NCBI GenBank assembly: GCA_947493255.1
Contig: CANLQK010000002.1
Location: forward strand, 1-64,000
Direction: 5' to 3'
Source of the DNA: an uncultured Paracoccaceae bacterium
Lineage (GTDB): Bacteria; Pseudomonadota; Alphaproteobacteria; Rhodobacterales; Rhodobacteraceae
Length of the DNA stretch: 64,000 nt
A program made the position numbers and the translations under genes. Below the pieces are notes generated by a model. It was not told the DNA's origin and searched no databases. It saw nothing but the letters and a program-made list of their open reading frames with translations. This document shows, one piece after another, positions 47,869 through 55,891 of the stretch; position 1 is the stretch's first letter, and every line of letters starts with the position of its first letter.

Positions 47869-49269
47869 ATGCTCAATACCCTTTCAGGTCGCTTTCTGAT
47901 CCTCACGACAGTTTTCGTGCTGATTGCGGAATTTCTGATTTTTGTTCCGTCCGTTGCCCGTTACCGCGAAGACTATTTCCTGCAACGGCTTGAACGCGCG
48001 CAGATTGCGTCTTTGGCCCTGTTGGCCGAAGACATGATCGAACCAGCACTTGAACAAGAGCTGTTGGAGAACGCTGGCATCTATAACGTTGTGTTGCGTC
48101 GGGACGAGGTGCGCCAGTTGATCCTGTCCTCACCCATTCCGTCGCCAATCGAAAAGACCTTTGATATGCGGGATCCGTCTGCTTGGGTACTTATCCGAGA
48201 TGCAATGATGCGCTTGCTGAACACGGAAGACCAAGTCATCCGCGTTATCGGTAACCCCGTTCAAGATGGTGGGCTGTTGATCGAGGTCACACTGCCAACT
48301 GAACCATTGCGCATGGCCCTGATCGACTACGGCATTCGGATTCTAATTTTGTCAGCGGTTATTTCCGTCATAACTGCAATAATGTTGTTTTTGGCTGTGC
48401 GCCGTTTCCTTGTTAAGCCTATCAAGGGGTTCGTTGAAGCGATGCAAGCCTATGCGGAGGCCCCAGAAGACGCGCGGCGTATCATAATGCCAGACGCTGG
48501 TGTGGTGGAACTGCGTGAGGCACAAGAGGCAATGGCGAGTATGCAGACCCAGTTGACGGGTGCCTTGCGCCAAAAGGAACGCCTTGCGCAGCTCGGTGGT
48601 GCCGTTAGCAAGATCAGCCATGATCTAAGGAATATCTTGACCTCCGCCCAGTTGTTCACGGATCGTATCGAAAGCTCCGAAGACCCGACAGTGCGTCGAC
48701 TCGCGCCAAAATTGGTTGGGTCAATCGCCCGTGCGGTTAACTTGTGTGAAAGTACATTGGCGTTCGGCCGAGTGGATGAACCTTCTCCTCGTCTGACGCG
48801 GGTCAATCTGTCAGAAATTGTTGATGACGTATTTGCGGGCGAGCGGCTTGCGATTGGTGATCACCCGTTAGATTTTGTCGAAGAGGTGCCTGCGGCCATG
48901 ATGGTTACTGCAGATGGTGAACAATTGTACCGTGTCATTGGCAATCTTATACGCAACGCGCGTCAGGCGGTCGTCGCGACGGGTAAGGCGGGTGAAATCT
49001 CGGTCGCCGCAACCGAAGACGAAGACCAATGCCGGATCGTTATCAACGATAATGGTCCCGGTTTGCCTAAAACAGCGCGCGAACATTTGTTTGAGGCATT
49101 TCAGGGGGGAACAACACGTGGCGGTTCTGGATTGGGGCTAGCAATTGCAGCAGAACTTATCCGCGGGCATGGCGGCAGACTTGATCTGGAACATACGGAC
49201 GAGACAGGTACGCGGTTCGCAATTACGTTGCCAAAATCTTATCTCACACTTTCTCCAACATTTGACTAG
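47869..49269 (+). CDS. Sensor histidine kinase
   Basis: A 466-residue membrane kinase. N-terminal TM (FLILTTVFVLIAEFLIFVPS), a periplasmic part of about 120 residues, TM2 (ILILSAVISVITAIMLFLAV), HAMP-like segment, H-box VSKISHDLRN with the phosphorylated His, and the ATPase domain with NLIRNARQAV and GGSGLGLAIA. No response regulator gene is next to it. It follows the oxidoreductase after 20 bases. Confidence 0.92.
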   Translation: MLNTLSGRFLILTTVFVLIAEFLIFVPSVARYREDYFLQRLERAQIASLALLAEDMIEPALEQELLENAGIYNVVLRRDEVRQLILSSPIPSPIEKTFDMRDPSAWVLIRDAMMRLLNTEDQVIRVIGNPVQDGGLLIEVTLPTEPLRMALIDYGIRILILSAVISVITAIMLFLAVRRFLVKPIKGFVEAMQAYAEAPEDARRIIMPDAGVVELREAQEAMASMQTQLTGALRQKERLAQLGGAVSKISHDLRNILTSAQLFTDRIESSEDPTVRRLAPKLVGSIARAVNLCESTLAFGRVDEPSPRLTRVNLSEIVDDVFAGERLAIGDHPLDFVEEVPAAMMVTADGEQLYRVIGNLIRNARQAVVATGKAGEISVAATEDEDQCRIVINDNGPGLPKTAREHLFEAFQGGTTRGGSGLGLAIAAELIRGHGGRLDLEHTDETGTRFAITLPKSYLTLSPTFD

Positions 49270-49316
49270 TTTGCCTCTTGCAAAGCCTCAAGGGTCCCGC
49301 TACATCCCGCCGCAGT

Positions 49317-49393
49317 GGACCGATAGCTCAGCTGGATAGAGTACCTGACTACGAATCAGGGGGTCGGGGGTTCGAATCCTCCTCGGTCCGCCA
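49317..49393 (+). tRNA. tRNA-Arg (anticodon ACG)
   Basis: A 77-base cloverleaf with encoded CCA. Acceptor stem GGACCGA pairs with TCGGTCC (seven bases), D arm TAGCTCAGCTGGATAGAG, anticodon arm CCTGA-CTACGAA-TCAGG, and the T-arm GGGGGTTCGAATCC. Anticodon ACG reads CGN arginine codons after A34-to-inosine change. It lies just left of the accessory region; tRNA-Arg genes are common integration sites. Confidence 0.95.
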
Positions 49394-49817
49394 CTGCAAA
49401 TTTGTGAAGCGACAGATAGTTCTGCCTTTTGCGACAGAGCTTTACCTTTTGCGACGCATAGCTTTGCTTTTGGTCGTTTAAGATGATGTCTTACATGATT
49501 GCCCTTTAAAAACTGGTTTTAAGCAAAGCGCTTCAGCGCGCCTGTCTCTAAAACCTGCTCCCGGCGCGGGTGGGGGGGGAGCAAGTGCAATGCAATTCGA
49601 CAGGGTTGGTGTGGCCCGCAGGTGTAGCCGAGGACAGGGCCCTGCCTAATTGTGTTGCAGGCGCGTGGGGGCAACGTCCCCTAGCTCTTGTTGAAAGAAA
49701 AGGGCGGAAACCGGACTTTCGCCGTATCTGTAAACTAACTTTGGCTAAACCGTAGAAGCGGACATTCCACGCTCATCGCGGGCAACCACCGAAATCCGCC
49801 CACAAACCATCCGCTGC
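49394..49817. other. Gene-poor spacer after tRNA-Arg
   Basis: 424 bases without a convincing gene. It has short TTTTGCGAC direct repeats (49420-49455), several G/C runs and the left copy of a 12-base inverted repeat (GAAGCGGACATT, 49755-49766). A 61-residue frame at 49570 has no family features. No integrase or obvious att duplicate was spotted. Confidence 0.5.
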
Positions 49818-51869
49818 TCAGGTGGAACTAATCGGTTTCAAAACATAGCCTTCAAATTCTCTCAATGCCGCAGGAGAGCCACTTAAAGCGGACCGGACCC
49901 GATCACGGTTTTCAGAAGTAGAAATGTTAACCTGCATCTTCTTCGATACGTTCCTAGCCACCCATTGTAGCATTTTCGAGAGATCAACTTCTTTCATTTG
50001 CTGCTGCCCCGGTTCATCAAAAACCAGAAATCCAATGTGATTCCCACCGAGATCGCGGCATACCATCAGTATTGAAAGGTAGTAAGCCCACTTAAGCCGG
50101 ATACCGTCACTAGCAGAAACTTCAAAGCCAATTTCGCGCTCCACCAACTCGCCGTCATCAGCTCGGCGGAGAACCTGTGGTCGAAAGTCAGTATCCGAAA
50201 TTGTTATCTCTTGAGGTTCGAATGTGGTGAAATTAAATTCCTTTAAAAGTGACTGTGTCATAGCCTGAAGCGCTAAATGCTTTTTTCTGTCAGGACCTGA
50301 AAGTTCGGCAGCACCTAATCCGGCCAATTGCCCTTTGACTTCAACCCAGAGCGCCGCAATTTTTTTGAGTTGATCTAGCTCTTCAGCAACGCTTTCCTCT
50401 TGCTGTTTCCACGAAGCAAGCTTTCCACCAAGTCGAACTGCGCGCTCCAGATCAGCACGAGAAAGGGTCGAACCGGGTCGAACCAAGTCTGCTTTCACAG
50501 CGCGAATGCTGGAGCGGACAGCTTCAATTTCTTCACGCAGGGATTTCATCAGTGTAACTGCCGCTATCAAATCCACTTCAGCGTTGGCTAGCAAAGCTTC
50601 ATATAACTTCAACTGAGATTTGATAAAAACAACATTCTCCTCAAGCCCCATAGCGCTCGTTCTCGCATCTGGAAGAAGTTCGTGTTGTAATCCTTGATGG
50701 CAAGTTGGGCAGGTTTCGAATGAAACACTCTCACCCAAAACTGAGCCAAATTTCTTAAGCTTTAAAGAATCCTGATTCTGAACCAAGTCTTCTTTTAGAG
50801 CAATAATTCTTGCGCTTAGTGTATTTCGCTCAGATATAGAAATTTTGTAATCATTATTGGCAATCGACAATTCAGCCAACTTGTCGCCCAGCTTGACTTC
50901 TAGAGTTTCGAGTTGTGCCTGCAAGGCTTCGGACGCCTCCGAAACTGGTGAAAGCTCCTTGGTCTCGATTTCCTGAATCTCACGGTTGATCAATTCTTCG
51001 GCGGCTTCAATAGACATCCACTCGCCGTTATGAAAAACCTTCACTCCCAAGATGCCATCTTCGGCAAACTCTGGACTAGGCACCGAGGGAATCCCTTCGA
51101 CCCTGAGCGTAGAAGGACCGTCCCGCAGGATTTCTCTCCGACATTCTTTCCAGTCATTCTCAATCTTGTTTCTTGTTCTGCGCAACTCTGCGAGTTGACG
51201 ACGTGTTTTGCCCACGTCCAAATCAAGAACAAATTCCATAACTCGTCGATTAAGGTCTTGTATCCTGAACATCGTCGGAAAAGGCCCCTGCGTAACCGAC
51301 CAGCCACGCTTTTGTTCGACAAAGAACAGCGGAAACATTGCCTCCAAATAGAGTGGCGCTTCCGATCCATCAAACTTGGAAACTTGCGGAATGCTCCACC
51401 CTAGCTTTTTGGCGAGAAACACATGAAAGCCAGACGCATTTTGCGCCGATCCCGGATCATGTAAGAAAAAATCTTGCTTGCCTTTGCCATCGCGTTCGGC
51501 ATCAAGCCCGCCTTGCCAAGTTTGAACCAACCTCCGATCTGTATCGCCAACCACTTCCCGTTTTATTGAGAAGAGTTCCCCACGCAAGTCCTCAAACGTG
51601 ACGGCAACATAGGACTGAAGAACAGGAAGCAGTTCGTCGTGAACTTTCTCTCGAATTTCTTCTCGCATCGCGAAAGGAAGCGGCACATCTAGGGATGTGC
51701 CAAGCGACCTTTCAAATCCCAGCGCATACAAAAGGGATTGCATCAAAGTCGATTTACCCGAGGAATTATCAGCCCAAACCACATTCAGTCCACTACTGAA
51801 GTCGGCATCTACACCAAAGGTTTTATCCTTTGTGTAGGAGCGAAGATGAATAGCTTTTACCTGTATCAT
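49818..51869 (-). CDS. Rad50/SMC-like ATPase of a predicted ABC-3C system
   Basis: A 683-residue protein. Walker A ADNSSGKST (residues 33-41) lies in the SSGLNVVWADNSSGKS start typical of RecF/Rad50-type ABC ATPases. A long helical, coiled-coil-like middle (about 220-550) carries a zinc-hook CPTC (387-390). The C-terminus has Walker B IGFLVFDEPGQQQ (612-624). It should bind DNA or a partner and cycle ATP. It is the last gene of a three-gene unit (ATG overlap with the middle gene, four bases). This match to predicted ABC-three-component systems is by architecture, not by search. Confidence 0.75.
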   Translation of the reverse strand: MIQVKAIHLRSYTKDKTFGVDADFSSGLNVVWADNSSGKSTLMQSLLYALGFERSLGTSLDVPLPFAMREEIREKVHDELLPVLQSYVAVTFEDLRGELFSIKREVVGDTDRRLVQTWQGGLDAERDGKGKQDFFLHDPGSAQNASGFHVFLAKKLGWSIPQVSKFDGSEAPLYLEAMFPLFFVEQKRGWSVTQGPFPTMFRIQDLNRRVMEFVLDLDVGKTRRQLAELRRTRNKIENDWKECRREILRDGPSTLRVEGIPSVPSPEFAEDGILGVKVFHNGEWMSIEAAEELINREIQEIETKELSPVSEASEALQAQLETLEVKLGDKLAELSIANNDYKISISERNTLSARIIALKEDLVQNQDSLKLKKFGSVLGESVSFETCPTCHQGLQHELLPDARTSAMGLEENVVFIKSQLKLYEALLANAEVDLIAAVTLMKSLREEIEAVRSSIRAVKADLVRPGSTLSRADLERAVRLGGKLASWKQQEESVAEELDQLKKIAALWVEVKGQLAGLGAAELSGPDRKKHLALQAMTQSLLKEFNFTTFEPQEITISDTDFRPQVLRRADDGELVEREIGFEVSASDGIRLKWAYYLSILMVCRDLGGNHIGFLVFDEPGQQQMKEVDLSKMLQWVARNVSKKMQVNISTSENRDRVRSALSGSPAALREFEGYVLKPISST

Positions 51870-52342
51870 ACGCGCACCTTCGACGCTGACAAAACACTAA
51901 CAACCAACTGTTCTGTCAATTTCTTTGCCACTACCCTTAAATATTCTTTCTCTTTTACAAAAACTTCCAGACTGTCGGATAGTGCCTTGGCCGCCGAAAT
52001 ACCTGTTTCGGTCAGCTTGATTGTCGTTCGATCATTTGCAACGCCCCAGTCCGCAAACCCCTCAGAAACCAAAAAATCTAGAGCACGAGCAAACGCGGGT
52101 TCGACCCTGATGGACCATGAGTAAAATTCTTGATTGGCAGAAATAAGTTTATCCAAGTGCTCCCTTGATCTATTCACCCGCATTGCATCGTTTAGCATGT
52201 GCAGCTTTGCAAGTGATGCCTTCCTCCCCCGTGAATAGAAAATCATCAAAAGCAAAATTGATAGACGCCAACCAATTCTCATATCTCCTGATACCGCCTT
52301 CGGTCGTCTCTGAAATCTCAGGGTTGTCGCTTCATCGACCAT
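51866..52342 (-). CDS. Middle component of a predicted ABC-3C system
   Basis: A 158-residue protein. Residues about 25-60 are helical and hydrophobic (WRLSILLLMIFYSRGRKASLAKLHMLNDAMR), followed by a winged-helix-like part (FARALDFLVSEGFADWGVANDRTTIKLTETGISAAKAL). This helix plus wHTH layout is what is described for the small middle protein that links ATPase and effector in ABC-3C systems. It overlaps the ATPase gene by four bases and starts six bases after the effector gene. Its partner role is inferred from the gene order. Confidence 0.6.
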   Translation of the reverse strand: MVDEATTLRFQRRPKAVSGDMRIGWRLSILLLMIFYSRGRKASLAKLHMLNDAMRVNRSREHLDKLISANQEFYSWSIRVEPAFARALDFLVSEGFADWGVANDRTTIKLTETGISAAKALSDSLEVFVKEKEYLRVVAKKLTEQLVVSVLSASKVRV

Positions 52343-52348
52343 GAACTT

Positions 52349-53266
52349 CTATTGCTCCAAAAAATCCAATGGACAGTCTAGCAACCAAGTTCCCAATTGA
52401 CCTTGAGCTAGTGCACTTCGAAATGTAACAGGCAAGTCGGGCAGCGCCTCTTTCAACGTCCCCTGCAACCCTTTAAGCTCGTTGTTTAAGAATTCGGTGG
52501 CTGTCCCGCTTTGGTCGCCCATCAAAGCCAGCCTCTGCTCTTCCATTGAGATTGTTGTGAACCAAGTTTCCCATTGATCTGGGAAATCCTTCTGTAGGTC
52601 CTCTGCTGCATTCTGCTTCGTTATGCTGGACAGTATCCAATGTTTTGCTTTCTTGGTCAGGGCATCCTCTGTCGCATCCGGGTAACCTCTTCTCAGTTTT
52701 TCCATTACACGATCAAACAGTTCGTTCCCCTGCGGCGCAGCACCGAGATCTTTATCAGTGGCTAATTTGAGTTTTAGAGGTAGACCCTTACTCTTGGCTC
52801 TAAGCTGACTATACTCATCGGAAAAGTCTTCGATAGACTTACCAAGCCCTACAAACGGAGTATTGCAGAAACCTAACTGATCAATTGTTTCATCCGAAAT
52901 CTTCTTCTGAATGTGTCGCAGCACATCCTTATCTTCGAAAAAAGGGCAGAGTAATATCCATCGATCGAATTTGAGCGGGCCAACCATCCCCAAGATCTTC
53001 TTTTCATACTTTCTAAGTTTCTGAATGTCGGAGGTGGCTTTCTTCTTCATCCCACTAGCGGCTTTACCGACATCGACCACCTCTTTAGGTGCGTAGCACT
53101 GATAAAGACAGCCATCTGTCGTGAAGAACTCCAACCCAGCATCGCCATCCACTTGATCCGGGACGGGCTGGACATTTCCGAAGCCGTGTTTGAGTGAGAC
53201 CAGACGCAGAGCGAATTTCTGCCACTCGACGCCATCCCATGCTCTAGGGAAAGATAGGTTAGACAA
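52349..53266 (-). CDS. Nuclease-like effector of a predicted ABC-3C system
   Basis: A 305-residue protein, first in the unit. The N-terminal part resembles a restriction-endonuclease fold: a helix with E14 and Q16 (EWQKF), then D40-D42-GLE46, then the strand YQCYAPKE (Q56-Y58). The usual third-motif Lys position holds Tyr, so cutting activity is uncertain. The C-terminal half (residues about 190-305) is helical and may be the shared domain that binds the middle component. The YQCYAP pattern recurs in uncharacterised phage-defence-like proteins. No direct function is known. Confidence 0.55.
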   Translation of the reverse strand: MSNLSFPRAWDGVEWQKFALRLVSLKHGFGNVQPVPDQVDGDAGLEFFTTDGCLYQCYAPKEVVDVGKAASGMKKKATSDIQKLRKYEKKILGMVGPLKFDRWILLCPFFEDKDVLRHIQKKISDETIDQLGFCNTPFVGLGKSIEDFSDEYSQLRAKSKGLPLKLKLATDKDLGAAPQGNELFDRVMEKLRRGYPDATEDALTKKAKHWILSSITKQNAAEDLQKDFPDQWETWFTTISMEEQRLALMGDQSGTATEFLNNELKGLQGTLKEALPDLPVTFRSALAQGQLGTWLLDCPLDFLEQ

Positions 53267-53392
53267 TATTGACCTGATTCAGTTGCAACTTAAATTTACA
53301 GTCAAAGAAACCGTTGACTGTTTTCAGTAATACAGAAGCTCTCGTCGCACACAATGCTAAGTTGAAAACCCAACAATGCTGCGCGACCGATC

Positions 53393-53404
53393 AATGTCCG
53401 CTTC
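53393..53404 (-). repeat. Right copy of a 12-base inverted repeat
   Basis: AATGTCCGCTTC here is the exact reverse complement of GAAGCGGACATT at 49755-49766. The two copies bracket the three-gene ABC-3C-like cassette. A 12-base match can occur by chance, so this is only suggestive of a mobile unit border. Confidence 0.4.
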
Positions 53405-53471
53405 GGGGAAGCTGCACCGAAGCGTCGGTCCAAACCGCGAACGGCAGCTATGGGCCGTTTGAAACCAAAAC

Positions 53472-54017
53472 CTAGGAACTGTTTATAGTTTCTTTGGACA
53501 GCTTGTACCGTTGAAACGGTTTGCGATTTTCTTGGGCTTGCAGCAAACCCGCTTCAGTGAGGAGCTTCTTTGCTGTTTGCCAATGAACATTGAAATGCCG
53601 CGCAGTTGAGACCACTGGTGCTTCTGGCTCAGCAACCTTTTGAACTTCGCTATGATTTGCCTCAATGCGCCGCCGCCCGCGCTTCAGCACATATCCGTTC
53701 CTCTTGAACATTTGCCCTAGGTTTTGAGCTTTCATCCCTATCTTCTTCGCGATTTGAGCGCATGTGAACTCTGTTTTCCATAGGGAAAACAGGTCTTTCA
53801 GATAGTCGATACCTACCAGTTCGAACATCTGACGGACCTGCCTTGGGCTGATGTTGAGCCGTTGGGACCAGCGCAAATGATCTTGGCATCTTTTATAGCC
53901 GCTTTTGATCTCTTCAATGCAGTAAAGCTCGCCGCCACACGTGTTGTTGCGCACGTGAATCGTGGGGCTACCCTGCCAGTCAATGAGTCTTACTTTTTGA
54001 ATAGAAACGCGCTTCAT
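53472..54017 (-). CDS. Putative DNA-binding protein (two HTH regions)
   Basis: A 181-residue, basic protein. It has a helix-turn-helix-like part TCAQIAKKIGMKAQNLGQMF (residues about 85-105) and another at the C-terminus (STARHFNVHWQTAKKLLTEAG), with a basic linker RGRRRIEAN between. A Cys pair with Cys in NNTCGG may hint at a small zinc site at the N-terminus. I do not recognise its exact family. A+T-rich and strand-opposed to the following HTH gene, from which it may be a divergent partner. Confidence 0.5.
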   Translation of the reverse strand: MKRVSIQKVRLIDWQGSPTIHVRNNTCGGELYCIEEIKSGYKRCQDHLRWSQRLNISPRQVRQMFELVGIDYLKDLFSLWKTEFTCAQIAKKIGMKAQNLGQMFKRNGYVLKRGRRRIEANHSEVQKVAEPEAPVVSTARHFNVHWQTAKKLLTEAGLLQAQENRKPFQRYKLSKETINSS

Positions 54018-54237
54018 ACGCTTTCATACAGTGGGCCGATAGGTGCCGTCAAAGCTATATCGCTTGGTATGTGAGTATCGAATTTTTTGGATTTGGTGCA
54101 TATGAATTGATTTCATATATATGGCGGCGCGATTGAGGTGTGTTTTGTGTAAGTTGCTGACTTTAAATAATAAAAATTGATACATATCCAATTTTTTCGT
54201 AGAAGTTGTGCCATCACTGGATTCGAAAGGTCCGCAA

Positions 54238-54389
54238 TGCACAAACCGACGGCAAGAGACTTAAGGCAACACGAACGGTCCAAATATCTTCTTCGTTTGG
54301 CAGGTAGCTCCATGGCGGAGATTAGCCGTGAATTGGGCCTTAAGCCGAACACCGTTACAACCGTTTCGAAAGGTTATGGTCGTGTCTGA
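54238..54389 (+). CDS. Ner/Nlp-like HTH protein, truncated next to IS
   Basis: A 50-residue frame (ATG at 54238; upstream ATG is possible). HERSKYLLRLAGSSMAEISRELGLKPNTVTTVSKG is a typical Ner/Nlp winged-HTH start, but the family needs about 70-80 residues, and a TGA stops it 35 bases before the IS3 element. The end after the helix-turn-helix is missing, so it is probably a broken regulator. Confidence 0.55.
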
Positions 54390-54468
54390 CGTCAGCGCCT
54401 ATGGGTCCAAATAGGGTTGTTTACTAAGAGAGTGTTTGTTGCTCATCGTAGCCACCAAGGAGTGGACG

Positions 54469-54834
54469 ATGAGAAAGACAACGAAGAGCCCCGGCGAGAA
54501 GATCGTCAAAGACATTAAGCGCGCCACGCGCAAGCATTATTCATCTGAAGAGAAGATCAGGATCGTGTTGGATGGCCTGCGTGGCGAGGACAGTATCGCC
54601 GAGCTGTGCCGTCGAGAGGGGATCTCACAAGGCATCTATTACAAATGGTCAAAGGACTTCATGGAAGCCGGGAAGAAGCGGTTGGCCGGGGATACGGCGC
54701 GTGCCGCAAACACCGATGAGGTGAAAGAACTGCGGCGGGAGGCAAAGGACCTCAAAGAGGTGGTTGCCGAACAGACGCTTGAACTGCGTCTTCTCAAAAA
54801 AAGCATGTACGACGGTGGGGGCGACCCCGAATGA
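54469..54834 (+). CDS. IS3-family transposase OrfA (HTH subunit)
   Basis: A 121-residue HTH protein (HYSSEEKIRIVLDGLRGEDSIAELCRREGI) with a C-terminal leucine-zipper-like helix (LKEVVAEQTLELRLLKKS). It binds the IS ends. ATG at 54469 with AAGGAG before it. The stop overlaps orfB start (ATGA). Confidence 0.9.
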   Translation: MRKTTKSPGEKIVKDIKRATRKHYSSEEKIRIVLDGLRGEDSIAELCRREGISQGIYYKWSKDFMEAGKKRLAGDTARAANTDEVKELRREAKDLKEVVAEQTLELRLLKKSMYDGGGDPE

Positions 54835-55811
54835 GGTATACCGCATCAGAGAAGTTGGAGATCATTCGGCTAGTCGAAGACAGCCACCTGTCGGCGCGCC
54901 GTACACTGGCCAAGCTGGGTATTCCGCGCACGACGTTCTATCGCTGGTACGATCGGTACCTGCAGCGCGGTGAGGCTGGATTGCAGGATCAATCCCCAAA
55001 GCCAAAGCACGTTTGGAACCGCGTGCCTGATGACGTGAAGCGCAAGGTTGTGAAACTGGCGTTGCAGGAAACGGAACTGTCGTCGCGCGAACTGGCAGTG
55101 ACGTTCACGGATCAAGAACGCTACTTTGTCTCAGAATCTACAGTGTATCGTGTGCTGAAAGCCCATGACCTGATCACCAGCCCTGCGTTCATTGTCATCA
55201 AGGCTGCCAGTGAGTTCAAAGACAAGACAACTGGGATCAACCAGCTTTGGCAAACCGACTTCACTTACATCAAGGTATTGGGCTGGGGCTGGTTCTACCT
55301 CAGCACGGTTCTAGATGATTACAGCCGCTACATCGTCGCCTGGAAACTCTGCACCAACATGCGTGCGGAGGATGTAACCGACACGCTGGACCTCGCGTTG
55401 CAGGCATCCGGCTGCGACCAAGTTCATGTCGTTCACAAGCCACGTCTGCTTAGCGATAACGGATCCAGTTATGTCTCAGGGGATCTGGCAGAATGGTTGC
55501 AGGACAAAGACATGAAGCACTCGCGTGGCGCGCCGTATCACCCGCAAACTCAAGGCAAGATTGAACGGTGGCATCAGACTTTGAAGAACCGGATCTTGTT
55601 GGAAAACTACTTCCTGCCGGGTGATCTTGAAGCCCAGATCGAAGCCTTCGTCGACCACTACAATCATCAGCGCTACCATGAGAGCATCAACAACGTCACA
55701 CCCGCTGACGTCTACTTCGGTCGTGACAAAGCCATTCTAAAGCAAAGGGAAAGGACCAAACGAAAGACACTCGAAGCGCGACGCTTGCATCACCGCCAGC
55801 ACGCCGCATAA
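54831..55811 (+). CDS. IS3-family transposase OrfB (DDE catalytic part)
   Basis: A 326-residue DDE recombinase. HTH N-terminus, then the catalytic core: D in WQTDFTYIKV, D in LLSDNGSSYVS, and E in GKIERWHQTLKNR. These carry the three metal-binding acids. It overlaps orfA by four bases and would act as such or as a frameshift fusion. The frame is intact, so the element may be active. Confidence 0.92.
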   Translation: MRYTASEKLEIIRLVEDSHLSARRTLAKLGIPRTTFYRWYDRYLQRGEAGLQDQSPKPKHVWNRVPDDVKRKVVKLALQETELSSRELAVTFTDQERYFVSESTVYRVLKAHDLITSPAFIVIKAASEFKDKTTGINQLWQTDFTYIKVLGWGWFYLSTVLDDYSRYIVAWKLCTNMRAEDVTDTLDLALQASGCDQVHVVHKPRLLSDNGSSYVSGDLAEWLQDKDMKHSRGAPYHPQTQGKIERWHQTLKNRILLENYFLPGDLEAQIEAFVDHYNHQRYHESINNVTPADVYFGRDKAILKQRERTKRKTLEARRLHHRQHAA

Positions 55812-55891
55812 TCAAACCAACAAGATGAGCTAAACACTCTCTTAGTCCAGGCCGCTATTGGTTCCAAAATCTCTGACGACGGACAGAACAA

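Larger units (their letters stand above)
54424..55845 (+). mobile_element. IS3-family insertion sequence
   Basis: 1422 bases bounded by imperfect inverted ends: CTAAGAGAGTGTTT then GCTCATC at the left, and GATGAGC then AAACACTCTCTTAG at the right. It holds overlapping orfA and orfB. Clear 3-4 base target duplications are not seen, so a later rearrangement or a different border is possible. It separates the Ner-like HTH gene and the TniQ-like frame. Confidence 0.9.

Noticed and set aside
54424-55845. Target-site duplication at the IS3 borders
   Set aside because: Bases next to the inverted ends (TTA left, TCC right, and shifts by one or two) do not repeat directly.
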